DNA from: JAZTZP01 sp045637525
GTDB lineage: Bacteria; Bacillota; Clostridia; UBA1381
Direction of reading: 5' to 3'
Assembly (NCBI GenBank): GCA_045637525.1
Contig: JAZTZP010000070.1
Location: 9,265 to 73,264 of the forward strand
Length of the DNA stretch: 64,000 bases
The notes beneath the pieces are model-generated. The model did no database searches, was not told the origin of the DNA, and saw only the letters and a list, made by a program, of their open reading frames with translations. Position 1 is the first letter of the stretch; every line of letters begins with the position of its first letter. Shown here one piece after another: positions 34,740-44,799 of this stretch. Both the position numbers and the translations under genes were made by a program.

Positions 34740-35612
34740 GTGAAAAAATTAACTTTACGCGAATTGTTATTCCAGATTGTATTGGTAACTATTATGCTGT
34801 TGATTGCAGTTGTTACGTTATATCCTATGTGGTTTGTATTTGTGGCATCTTTCAGTAATAATACCGAGGTTATTAAATCAGCGGGAATGATGTTCTGGTT
34901 TAAGGAGTTCACATTTGCGGCATACAAAGAGGTTTTGGGGTATCAGTCTATCTGGACGGGATATCGTAATACACTCTTCGTTGTGCTTGGTGGAACTTTA
35001 TTAAGTATTATTCTTACTTCAATGGGAGGATATGTTCTTTCACGTAAAAATGTAATGTGGAAAAAACTTATATCAACACTCATAATTTTTACAATGTATT
35101 TTTCAGGCGGACTTATTCCGAGATATTTCCTGATAAAATCTCTGCATATTGAAAGTACATTGCTTGTGTTAATTCTTCCTGTTGCAATAAATACATATAA
35201 CATGATAATTATGCGTTCTGCATTTGAAAGTGTGCCGCAAAGTCTGTACGAAGCTGCACAGATTGACGGGGCGGGGCATTTTGTAACTCTGTTTCAGATA
35301 ATGCTTCCTGTAGTAAAGGCAACAATCGCAGTGCTTATACTTTATTATGCAGTAGGATACTGGAACGCATGGTTTGATGCAATGATATTTATAAATGAAC
35401 GAACAAAACAGCCATTACAGCTTATTCTGAGAGAAATTGTTCTCTATAATACAACATCTGATAGTGTAACGAACGCAATAGACAGAGCTGAAATTGGAGA
35501 AACGGTGCAGTATGCTACAATTATTGTTGCAACATTGCCGATACTCGTTCTTTATCCTTTCCTTCAAAAGTATTTCACAAAAGGCGTTATGATTGGAGCG
35601 GTGAAAGGATAA
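34740..35612 (+). CDS. Sugar ABC transporter permease, LplC/YtcP type
   Basis: A 290-residue permease with six predicted transmembrane helices and the EAA loop EAAQIDGAGHFVTLFQIMLP. It pairs with the upstream permease in one channel. The start is GTG, with GAGGAGGTGA about 5 nt upstream, 16 nt after the previous stop, so it is coupled to it. The AraC-type regulator follows with one base between stop and start. Confidence 0.93.
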   Translation: MKKLTLRELLFQIVLVTIMLLIAVVTLYPMWFVFVASFSNNTEVIKSAGMMFWFKEFTFAAYKEVLGYQSIWTGYRNTLFVVLGGTLLSIILTSMGGYVLSRKNVMWKKLISTLIIFTMYFSGGLIPRYFLIKSLHIESTLLVLILPVAINTYNMIIMRSAFESVPQSLYEAAQIDGAGHFVTLFQIMLPVVKATIAVLILYYAVGYWNAWFDAMIFINERTKQPLQLILREIVLYNTTSDSVTNAIDRAEIGETVQYATIIVATLPILVLYPFLQKYFTKGVMIGAVKG

Positions 35613-35613
35613 T

Positions 35614-37776
35614 ATGACAACTAATAATAAACGAACAATTTTTTATTCGTGGGTAAGCTCTTACGTATGTATCAGCCTTGTGTTGGTCATTATATATACT
35701 CCAATTATGTTTGTGTTTAAAGATAAAATAATCAGGCAGAATTCGGATTTGAATAAATATATGCTTTCCGAGCTGGCTTATGTATTTGATTCATATATTG
35801 ACCAGCTGCATAAAAGTACATTAAGTGTACTTCATGGTGATTTTATTGATAAGTATGAAAATATTGGTTTGAATCAGTATTCGGCATATGAGAACAAGAA
35901 TTATTTGCTGAATATATTACATAGTAATCCTGATGTGGAAAATGTAGCAATTTATTTTACTGACGATGATTATATCGTAAATCAGAACGGTATATTTGAT
36001 GCAAACGAGTATTATAATATTTATTACGAAAAGGATGCTGAAAGCTTCAGAGGCTGGAAAGAGATGCTTTTCGGTGACAACAATATGTTTTTGTTTGACT
36101 GTGCTGTTGGAAAAAAGCTTGTGTATAAGGTTGATATGTCGAAATTCTTAGTAAACAAAAAGAAAAACTGTATTGTTTTTTCTGAAATCAATGAATTGTC
36201 GTTTCAGGTTAAAATTCAGGACTTGTATAACAAAACGCAGAATAACATTATAGTTACTGACAATATTACTCAAAACAGTATCTCATACAACTATGATGAG
36301 GATTCGCAATATATTTTCTTTGACCGGCCGGGGGCTGATCCAAGCCTGAATTACAGTCTTGCAATAAAGAAAGACAGGTATTTCTTATCATTAAGTATAT
36401 TACGTATGATGTATATTTGCATTTTGTTTGGATTTGTGATTTCATGTATGCTTGCATGGTATTTTGCAAGAAAGCATTATAAGCCTATAAAAAAGCTTTT
36501 ATCGAATTACATAGAAAATACCGATGTGAAAAATGCAAATGAGTTTGAATTTATTGAGATGTCAATAAAAGATATTAATAACAGACTCAGGAAATCTGAA
36601 CGTGACAATCTGATGTTGAATTTTCTCAACGATGTATATTCCGAAGAGGATATACTAAAAATTTCGGAATATTATGATATGTTTGTGTATGAAAAATACG
36701 TGGTTGCTATGATAATACCAAATCATGAAGGCATAGCTATGCTGAAAAATAACCAATATACTCAAAATGATATTCGTGTGATTTTCATCAATATAATTGA
36801 GGAGCTCTTAAATGAAAAGTATCCATCAGTTGTAATTGAAATAAACAGAATGTTTTGTTGTGTGATTAATTTATCAGATGCGGATAATTTTTCAGAAAAT
36901 ATTGATGGACTGAAAAAATTATTCAAAAATTCACAGGAAATTATATTGAAGTATTTTGGCGTGGAGTTTAATGTTGCAATCGGAAGCATATTTGACGGAT
37001 ATGAAGGAATCGGAATGTCTTTTGGTCAGGCTATGGCGATGACAAAGCTTTTGAGAAAATCATCTGTCAATAAAGTGATTTTCTATTCTGATATCAGTCA
37101 GAATAATATCGAAGTTCTTTCATTTAAGATGAAAATACTTGATGCAATGAAAAAGAGAAATATCGAGGAATGCTGTAATTATTACAATTTGTTTGTAGAT
37201 AAAGCAACAGAAGAATGTGCATCTATGGAAAGAATTTTACTCGGAACGATTGAAATCATGACTGCTATGCCATATGTTGTTTTACCTGCTAACAATATTG
37301 ATAAAATCGAAAAATATGATTATACAAAAACAATATCACATTGTGAAACTGTTGAAGCGCTAAAAAAGGAGATATTTGAATATATTATGCGACTGAGTAA
37401 AGAAGAAGCTAATTTTGATGTTGGAAAAAAGGAGGTGGAGATATGTGAGTTCATAAAGCAGAATTACGCAGATCAGGATTTAAATGTAAACAAAATAAGC
37501 GATGTGTTTTCTCTTCATCCGGTGTATCTGTCGAGAATGTTTAAAGAAAAAATCGGACAGACACCGAGTGACTATATTACAAAAATACGTATGGACGAGG
37601 CGTGCAAGTTGTTGGCAACAACCGCTTATGATGTAAAGGTAATTGCTGAACGTGTCGGTTATTTAAGCGCACAAACCTTTTCAAGAGCATTTAAAAAAAC
37701 AATTGGTTTGACTCCTGGAAATTACAGAACAAAGTTTCAGACAATAATTTCACAGGATGAAAATAAAACAAATTAA
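35614..37776 (+). CDS. Membrane-anchored AraC-type regulator
   Basis: A 720-residue protein. Transmembrane helices near residues 14-36 and 270-292 bracket an extracytoplasmic sensor region of about 230 residues. A cytoplasmic linker follows, and the AraC/XylS DNA-binding domain fills about 610-715 with two helix-turn-helix motifs (LNVNKISDVFSLHPVYLSRMFKEKIGQ and AERVGYLSAQTFSRAFKKTIG). This single-protein transmembrane-sensor layout (YesN/YtdP-like) is common beside LplB/LplC importers, where it senses the imported carbohydrate and activates the locus. It starts right after the permease stop. Likely targets are the neighbouring promoters (inference). Confidence 0.93.
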   Translation: MTTNNKRTIFYSWVSSYVCISLVLVIIYTPIMFVFKDKIIRQNSDLNKYMLSELAYVFDSYIDQLHKSTLSVLHGDFIDKYENIGLNQYSAYENKNYLLNILHSNPDVENVAIYFTDDDYIVNQNGIFDANEYYNIYYEKDAESFRGWKEMLFGDNNMFLFDCAVGKKLVYKVDMSKFLVNKKKNCIVFSEINELSFQVKIQDLYNKTQNNIIVTDNITQNSISYNYDEDSQYIFFDRPGADPSLNYSLAIKKDRYFLSLSILRMMYICILFGFVISCMLAWYFARKHYKPIKKLLSNYIENTDVKNANEFEFIEMSIKDINNRLRKSERDNLMLNFLNDVYSEEDILKISEYYDMFVYEKYVVAMIIPNHEGIAMLKNNQYTQNDIRVIFINIIEELLNEKYPSVVIEINRMFCCVINLSDADNFSENIDGLKKLFKNSQEIILKYFGVEFNVAIGSIFDGYEGIGMSFGQAMAMTKLLRKSSVNKVIFYSDISQNNIEVLSFKMKILDAMKKRNIEECCNYYNLFVDKATEECASMERILLGTIEIMTAMPYVVLPANNIDKIEKYDYTKTISHCETVEALKKEIFEYIMRLSKEEANFDVGKKEVEICEFIKQNYADQDLNVNKISDVFSLHPVYLSRMFKEKIGQTPSDYITKIRMDEACKLLATTAYDVKVIAERVGYLSAQTFSRAFKKTIGLTPGNYRTKFQTIISQDENKTN

Positions 37777-37793
37777 GAAAGGAAATAATTATT

Positions 37794-40700
37794 ATGAACA
37801 GTAAGTTTAAAAAGATTATGGCAGGGTGTATTATTGCTACAATGTTGCCGATAACGAATTCTATGGCTGCTGGCACCACAGACAGTTTTTCGGAAGATTT
37901 CGAATCGGTAACGACAAGTACACTTAACTGGACAAAGTCCGACTGGATTTCATGGGAACCAAACGTATTCCAGACACTTGTTGAAGAGGGTAAATTTGGT
38001 AAATCAAATTCAGATTCGGCATTGGTGGTTAAAACAGTTCCCGGAGGACGTGCCGGAAAAGATTACGGAGTATCAAAAACTATTGATCTTCGTGATTTGA
38101 AAGCAGGAGAGAAAATTCATGTTTCTTACGAGTATCTGTCAAGTGATTTCAATGGCTATAAGTCAGCATACATAACATTGAAATCAGATACAGGTGAAGT
38201 AAAGGAATTTACATCTTTAAACTATAGTAAGCGTTGGAAAGACCAACAGGGAGCAAGCTATTTCTGGCAGGTAGAACAAAAGTATGACAGCTGGGCTATT
38301 GCAATGAATAAATGGTACAAGTTTGACTATTTCATTGATCCGTCAGATAACAGCGTAGACATCTACAGAGACGGTACAAAGCTTGGAAGTGCAACTATTG
38401 AATTTGCAAACGGCGGTAAGGTTAGTGCTATGACAGGAATCAGTTTCCGGAATAACCAACCTACTACAACTATCGGAACACATTTTGCAGTTGATAATAT
38501 CAATGTAGAGTATGTGTCTTCAGAAGTTGCACCGGAGATTTCACCGAGTTCTTCATTTATCGACTTTGAAATGTATAAGCCGAACACAGGTGCAACAGAG
38601 AGAAAACCGTTTTATGATTACTATGATGGATGTGATAAGGTATCAAACCTTTCAGCAAATTATACTCAGTCAAATGGTAATGAAGTTGTATATTATGCAA
38701 TGGAAGATGGTATTTTCGGTAAGAGTGGAAAGGCACTTCATATGCACAATAATCTTGGTGTAAGCCAGGGCCATGCATATGTCCAGACGCCGGAAATAGC
38801 AGGTCTTGCAAGTGGAGATAAGGCTCTTATCAGCTATGAAATAGCAGTAGATCCGAATAATACTTACGCACAGACTTTTGCGGCAAGATTAAATACAAGT
38901 AAGGGTTCAAAGGGCGAATATGAGCTTGTAAAGCTTAATGTAAAAAATAATGCTCTTGCAATCTGTAAGCAATGGGTAGCTGACCTTAAGGGCGGAAGAT
39001 GGTACAAGATAGACCTTGTTATTGATAACAAAACTGCAAAGGTGACAGCTTTCTTGAACGGAAGAAAAGTTCTTGACGGAGTTCAGCCTGATTCGTGGGG
39101 ATTAGCTTCAGATGAATATATTACTTCAGTTCATACATGCAGATTCCAGTATTATCCGAATGCCAACAATAAGGGTGGAGTATATTATGATAATATAATA
39201 TTGAAGAATATCAAAGATACTGCACCGGCTAATCTTGATGCAACTCTTACAGTTAATGAATCTGTAGGTGATGTGGCTTTTGATAATGTAACAGTATTTG
39301 AAGGAACAGATGTATCAACATTCCTGGCAAATTCGAGTGCAAACGGTGGTGCAATAGCGGTAGCAAATTCTGACGGAACAGTAATTGACAGCGGTCTTGT
39401 TACAGCAGGTTCAAAGATTTTAGTTACAGGTGCTTATGGTGAACCTGCGGTATATGACGTTTTTGAAAAAGAAGCACTTCCGGTTGGTCCTTTCGCATTT
39501 ACAGAAGATTTTGAAGCTGTAACAACAGGCACACTTGACTGGAGAAAAACCGGAAGACTTGTTGATGACCCGAACTTTACTGCGCGTGTTGCGGGCGGTG
39601 AATATGGTAAAGCAAACTCTGATTCGGCATTAGTTGTAGAAGAGAAGGCAGGCGGTGCTAATAAAGCATTCGGAATTGAAAAAGATATAAGTCTTCGTAA
39701 TATGGTGTCAGGTGAGAAGCTTCATGTTTCTTTTGAGTATCTGGTAAGTGATTTTGCCGGTTGGAAAGGAATAGGAATCACATTAACATCAAATAATGGC
39801 GGAAGCCGTGATTTCCATCCGATTTTCTTCTCACACCGTAAAAATGAAAATATCAGCTATTTTGGTTATGACGGTAACTGGACAGGTATTGCAGGCTATG
39901 ATTATGCAGATGGTAATACATTGCTGAATCATTGGTATAAGTATGACTTCTTTATTGACCCTGCAGGCAGTGTTGATATATACAGAGATGGTACTTTTCT
40001 TGGAACCAAATCATTTGCATTTGCAGATGGAGGAACTGTAAAGGGAATAACAAAGTTTGCAGTTATTAACTCCAGCAATTATTACACAAGCAGCGGAACA
40101 CATCATGCAGTTGACAATATTAATGTAGAATATGTGTCATCAGTAAAAGCACCGTCTGCTCCTAACAAATGCACATTTAATGATTTTGAGATGCTTAACG
40201 CAAATACAAATTCAGCAAATAGTAAGCCGTTTACAGATGTTTATTTCTGGGATGCATGGCCAATATCTCTGAGCGCAGGAAACTATGTTAAAGATGGTGC
40301 ATTAATCTATCAGATGGAACAGAATGTTTTCGGAAAATCCGGACAATCTTTACATATGTTCGATAAAACAGCAACAAGCGGACACGCATTCGTACAGTCA
40401 AGGGAAATATCCTTAAATAGCGGTGACAAAGCGCTTATCAGCTATGAAATAGCTATTGATCCAGATAACACTTGTGCACAGTCATTTGCGGCAAGATTAA
40501 ATACAAGTACAGGTTCAAAAGGCGAAGCTGAAATTGTAAAGCTTAATGTTAAAAATAACGCTTTGGCTATTTGTGGAACTTGGGTAGCTGATCTTAAAGG
40601 TGGCAGATGGTACAAAATAGACCTTGTGATTGATAGCACAACTGCCAAAGTAACAGCTTACTTAAACGGAAGAAAGGTAATTGACGGAGTTCAGCCTAAT

Positions 40701-43700
40701 TCGTGGGGATTAGCTTCAGGCGAATATATTACTTCGATTAACACCTGCAGATTCCAGTATTATGTTGGTGCGAATCCTGGCGGAGTATATTATGACAACA
40801 TACTTTTCAGAAATCTCGGAAGCGGTACACTTCCTGAATTTGACACAACTCTTACACTTGATGAAACTATAGGTACAGTAAAAGCAGATACTGTAACATT
40901 GATTGAGGGAACAGACGTATCAAGCTTTATAGCAAATGCAACTGCAAACGGCGCGGCAATATCTGTAGTAAATCCACAGGGAGCTACAATTGATTCAGGT
41001 GCGATTATTGCAGGCTCAAAGATTTTGGTTACAGGTCCTTATGGTGAACCTGCAGTATATGATGTTTTAGAAAAAGTAGATGAAACACTTATAGATGAAG
41101 ATTTCAACACAGAATTTGCTGATGGCACAATTCCTGAACCGTTCACTCAGAATAAGATTGGCGGACAATATACAAGTATTACAAGTGCATATCAAACAGG
41201 TCTTGGCGGAAAGAGCGATGAAAATGGTGCATACACATTCTCTGTAAACAACTGGAACGGAGATGCAACCGGTACAAATGACCCGTATATCTATTACCCA
41301 ATAGGAAAGACAGTTCCTTATACTTTGGAAGCTTCATTCCTTCCGGGCGATGACATAAACTTTGTTGTTGCTGTTACTGATGCGGCAAATAATGAGTTGA
41401 AGTTAACACTTGGTAACTTCTCTGTTGGTGATTCAGCAGTATTTATGGGTAGCGAAAAGGAATACAAGGTATCAGATTTACACAAAAACAGATGGTACAA
41501 GATGGCAATAACTCTCTATCCTGGAACAAATTATTGTGATTTATGGTTTAACGGAGAACTTGTTGCAGAAAAATATGTAATTCCGGCATTTAAGGATAGT
41601 GCATATAACAAGATTCAATATGTAAGACTTCATTCATGGATTGACAGCGGTTCAGCTGAATCACCTGTAAGTGCAAAAATAGCACTTGATGATATTAAGG
41701 CATATGAAGGTTCTTACAAAGGCGAAACTTCAGTAGTTGACTTTACAACTACTTTGAATTGCAGAAAGGATACATATAAGTTATTTGTTGACGAGGCTAT
41801 GGAAATAGGCGAGTTTATATCTGCAATAGAAACAGAAGGTACAGTAAGTATATTTGAAGATGATTCAATGGAAGCTCCAATCAGTGATGATTATGTTGTA
41901 GCCGGTAATGCAGTAGTAATTACTTCAGTAGATGAGGAAACATATTCATATTATAAGGTATTTGATATGAATGATCCTATTACATTGACTAATAATGGTC
42001 AGGATGCAGAAGGAATTTCAAGAGGTACTGTATGTGTACAATATGACGATGGAGATGAAGATGCAGAAGGTGTGCTTGCACTCGCTGCTTATGATTTAAC
42101 AGGAAGACTTGTTAATTTAGTAATCTCTGAAGATTATGACGGTGACGGTATATATACATGTGAAACAGAGGTTGGAGACAATGTAGGAGTTAAGGTAATG
42201 TTCTGGGAGAGTATGAACAATATGATACCTCTTACAGAAGCTAAATATTTTGCACCGTCTGTAACAAATGCTAACACAGGAACAGATGTAGGTACAGCAG
42301 AGGATGAATTAGATGAAAACCCTGATGCAGAAGGTCCTGATGCATCAACACTTACACTGCCTGTTGCAGAAGAGGAAAGTGGTACACGTCTACTCCAATT
42401 CGTCTCAGATTCTTCAGCAACACGTCGTTTATCAGGCAAGGTTGCAGTTCATGACAGCTCGGATGCGATTTTCTACAGTGGTGAAAAACATGAAATGGAA
42501 GCTGAGCCATATTATAATGGCGATGTATTAATGGTTTCAGCAAACGATTTAGCTGATGCTTACAGTAAGACTTATAAATACGATTCAGCAACCGGCAAAA
42601 TTGACTTTGGCACAGATGTGGACATGACAATTGGAAGCAACAATCTTGTTAAAGGCAGCACAACAAAAACTATGAGTGCTGCACCTGAAGTAAAGAACGG
42701 TGTTGTAATGGTTCCGCTTCAGGATGTATGTGAAAAGGGCCTGAATAAGACTGTAACAAAATTTGACCGTGGCTTATATGTAGCGTCAATACTACCCGTG
42801 AGCATAGAAGAGCATAGGAAAATTGAAGTTAATAACTATATGTTATATGACAGACCGAAGCAGGCTGAAATTAAATCTACTATGACTTCGGCACGTCCAA
42901 GAGTAATGCTTAATCCTACATCAAAGGAAAGTATTGTAAGTGCATATCAGAACAAAACAAATGAAAACATAGTTAGATGGGGAGACGAAGTTTTAAAAAC
43001 TGCTGACGGAATCATAAACTATAAGCCTGTAAAATATGATTTGCCGGATAATTACAGATTGCTTGCACAGGCAAGAAAGTTTGTAGGACGTTCAATGAAT
43101 CTTTCTATGGCATATCTTTTGACAGAGGATGAGAAGTATTCAAAACGCTTGTGGAAAGAGCTGGCAGCTGTTGGAAGCTTCCCTGACTGGAACCCACAGC
43201 ATTATCTTGATGTTTCAGAAATCACAGTAGGTTTTGCAGTAGCTTATGACTGGCTATATGATGTTTGGACAGAAGAAGAACGTGCATTCTTAGAGGCATG
43301 TATTAAAAATAACAACTTGATTCTTACAGACAGAGCACAATATGGAGTTAATCCTACATACGGCGGAGAATGGTGGATAAGACAAGACAACAACTGGAAT
43401 GCAGTATGTAATTCGGGTGCTATTCTTGGTGCAGCTGCAATTTATGAAACAGATTCTGAACTTTGCTCAAGGGTAATTCAAAACAGTGTTCGTGGTCTGG
43501 AGTCTATGTTAAACAATTTCTATCCTCTCGGAGCTTGGGATGAAGGTTCAACATATTGGTCATACATGATGAACTATTTTGCATACCTTTCAGACACACT
43601 TGAAAATTGTTTTGAAACAGACTTTAATCTGCTTTCTGCACCGGGACTTGATAACACTGCCAAATTCTCTGTTTATACAACAGGATTTACAGGTATAGAT

Positions 43701-44666
43701 AACTTCCATGATGCGGAAAAATCATCAGGAACACATACAGTATATTATTGGCTTGCTAAGAAATTCGATCAGCCGGAAATTGCAAAATTAAGAATGCAAG
43801 ATAGTGATGGAGAAGGCAGCTTACTTGATCTTCTTTGGTTTGACGCAGAAACTGTAACAGGTGACTTTGACCTCCCGCTTGATATTTGTCTTACAAGTGA
43901 TAATTTAGACTACGGTTCAATGAGAGGTTCTTGGAGCGATACAAATTCACCATATCTTTCATTCCACAGTGGAAAAGCTCTTGTAGAACACGGTCATTTA
44001 GACCTTGGAACTTATGTTATTGATATGCTTGGTGAACGTTGGGCAGAGGACTTAGGCGGTGACGATTATAATCTGTCAGGATATTTCGATGATGATGTGA
44101 GATATGACTATTATCGTTTACGTCCTGAAGGTCATAATGTATATGTAATCAATCCTGATTCAACACCCGGTCAGAACACTGAGGCATACACATCTATATT
44201 TAATTATAATTTTGCTACAGGTAGCCCATTTGCAATCAGTGATTTGACTCAGGCATACAGTAAAGATGCTTCAAATGCAAAACGCGGTTATAAGCTTAGC
44301 GATAACCGTAGCAGTGTAATTATAAGAGATGAAATCACACTTAAGAATCAGTCTGATGTTTACTGGTTCTCACACACAAAGGCAGATATTCAGATTGTAG
44401 ACAATAATACAGCAATCTTGACTAAGAACGGAAAATCTGTTAAGGTATCTATAATCACTAATGGTGATATTACACTTAGTGTAATGAATGCAGAACCTCT
44501 TGCAACATCACCGAACCCTGCAGGCCAGGCTTCTAACTCATCTTACAAGAAGCTTTGTGCTAAGGTAAGCGGAAGCGGAGATATATATATCCAGGCAAGA
44601 TGGATTCCTGTAGACAATGCAAATGCTAATACTGCACAATCAAATGATGCATTGGCAAATTGGTAA
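37794..44666 (+). CDS. Giant secreted heparinase II/III-like polysaccharide lyase
   Basis: A 2290-residue exported protein. The signal peptide ends near residue 26. Residues about 30-1100 are two tandem copies of a LamG-like/linker block, in phase by exactly 1608 bp at the DNA level (536 codons): for example the same run is at 39091 and 40699. A third LamG-like domain with a shorter linker follows (about 1100-1390). A copper-amine-oxidase-N-like domain covers about 1549-1665, and the catalytic module fills about 1700-2288. That module is heparinase II/III-like: NWNAVCNSGAILGAA, the HGHLDLGTYVIDMLGERW block with the likely base His, and GGDDYNL with the PL Tyr region. Family enzymes cleave uronate linkages by beta-elimination. 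No SLH domain is present, so it may be free or held by partners. Confidence 0.88.
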   Translation: MNSKFKKIMAGCIIATMLPITNSMAAGTTDSFSEDFESVTTSTLNWTKSDWISWEPNVFQTLVEEGKFGKSNSDSALVVKTVPGGRAGKDYGVSKTIDLRDLKAGEKIHVSYEYLSSDFNGYKSAYITLKSDTGEVKEFTSLNYSKRWKDQQGASYFWQVEQKYDSWAIAMNKWYKFDYFIDPSDNSVDIYRDGTKLGSATIEFANGGKVSAMTGISFRNNQPTTTIGTHFAVDNINVEYVSSEVAPEISPSSSFIDFEMYKPNTGATERKPFYDYYDGCDKVSNLSANYTQSNGNEVVYYAMEDGIFGKSGKALHMHNNLGVSQGHAYVQTPEIAGLASGDKALISYEIAVDPNNTYAQTFAARLNTSKGSKGEYELVKLNVKNNALAICKQWVADLKGGRWYKIDLVIDNKTAKVTAFLNGRKVLDGVQPDSWGLASDEYITSVHTCRFQYYPNANNKGGVYYDNIILKNIKDTAPANLDATLTVNESVGDVAFDNVTVFEGTDVSTFLANSSANGGAIAVANSDGTVIDSGLVTAGSKILVTGAYGEPAVYDVFEKEALPVGPFAFTEDFEAVTTGTLDWRKTGRLVDDPNFTARVAGGEYGKANSDSALVVEEKAGGANKAFGIEKDISLRNMVSGEKLHVSFEYLVSDFAGWKGIGITLTSNNGGSRDFHPIFFSHRKNENISYFGYDGNWTGIAGYDYADGNTLLNHWYKYDFFIDPAGSVDIYRDGTFLGTKSFAFADGGTVKGITKFAVINSSNYYTSSGTHHAVDNINVEYVSSVKAPSAPNKCTFNDFEMLNANTNSANSKPFTDVYFWDAWPISLSAGNYVKDGALIYQMEQNVFGKSGQSLHMFDKTATSGHAFVQSREISLNSGDKALISYEIAIDPDNTCAQSFAARLNTSTGSKGEAEIVKLNVKNNALAICGTWVADLKGGRWYKIDLVIDSTTAKVTAYLNGRKVIDGVQPNSWGLASGEYITSINTCRFQYYVGANPGGVYYDNILFRNLGSGTLPEFDTTLTLDETIGTVKADTVTLIEGTDVSSFIANATANGAAISVVNPQGATIDSGAIIAGSKILVTGPYGEPAVYDVLEKVDETLIDEDFNTEFADGTIPEPFTQNKIGGQYTSITSAYQTGLGGKSDENGAYTFSVNNWNGDATGTNDPYIYYPIGKTVPYTLEASFLPGDDINFVVAVTDAANNELKLTLGNFSVGDSAVFMGSEKEYKVSDLHKNRWYKMAITLYPGTNYCDLWFNGELVAEKYVIPAFKDSAYNKIQYVRLHSWIDSGSAESPVSAKIALDDIKAYEGSYKGETSVVDFTTTLNCRKDTYKLFVDEAMEIGEFISAIETEGTVSIFEDDSMEAPISDDYVVAGNAVVITSVDEETYSYYKVFDMNDPITLTNNGQDAEGISRGTVCVQYDDGDEDAEGVLALAAYDLTGRLVNLVISEDYDGDGIYTCETEVGDNVGVKVMFWESMNNMIPLTEAKYFAPSVTNANTGTDVGTAEDELDENPDAEGPDASTLTLPVAEEESGTRLLQFVSDSSATRRLSGKVAVHDSSDAIFYSGEKHEMEAEPYYNGDVLMVSANDLADAYSKTYKYDSATGKIDFGTDVDMTIGSNNLVKGSTTKTMSAAPEVKNGVVMVPLQDVCEKGLNKTVTKFDRGLYVASILPVSIEEHRKIEVNNYMLYDRPKQAEIKSTMTSARPRVMLNPTSKESIVSAYQNKTNENIVRWGDEVLKTADGIINYKPVKYDLPDNYRLLAQARKFVGRSMNLSMAYLLTEDEKYSKRLWKELAAVGSFPDWNPQHYLDVSEITVGFAVAYDWLYDVWTEEERAFLEACIKNNNLILTDRAQYGVNPTYGGEWWIRQDNNWNAVCNSGAILGAAAIYETDSELCSRVIQNSVRGLESMLNNFYPLGAWDEGSTYWSYMMNYFAYLSDTLENCFETDFNLLSAPGLDNTAKFSVYTTGFTGIDNFHDAEKSSGTHTVYYWLAKKFDQPEIAKLRMQDSDGEGSLLDLLWFDAETVTGDFDLPLDICLTSDNLDYGSMRGSWSDTNSPYLSFHSGKALVEHGHLDLGTYVIDMLGERWAEDLGGDDYNLSGYFDDDVRYDYYRLRPEGHNVYVINPDSTPGQNTEAYTSIFNYNFATGSPFAISDLTQAYSKDASNAKRGYKLSDNRSSVIIRDEITLKNQSDVYWFSHTKADIQIVDNNTAILTKNGKSVKVSIITNGDITLSVMNAEPLATSPNPAGQASNSSYKKLCAKVSGSGDIYIQARWIPVDNANANTAQSNDALANW

Positions 44667-44738
44667 TTTAATATTATAATATTTTAAGAGTAAATATCAT
44701 TTGCAAATAAGAATTAATTAATTCAGAGTAATATTTTT

Positions 44739-44767
44739 CACAGAGCCGTAAGCTTTGCGGCTCTGTG
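44739..44767 (+). other. Intercistronic hairpin between the two lyase genes
   Basis: CACAGAGCCG (44739-44748) pairs with CGGCTCTGTG (44758-44767), 32 nt before the next start codon. No T-run follows, so it looks like a transcript-processing or stability hairpin rather than a terminator. Confidence 0.6.
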
Positions 44768-44799
44768 GGAAGTATCTGAAGTTGAAAGGAATTATAAAA

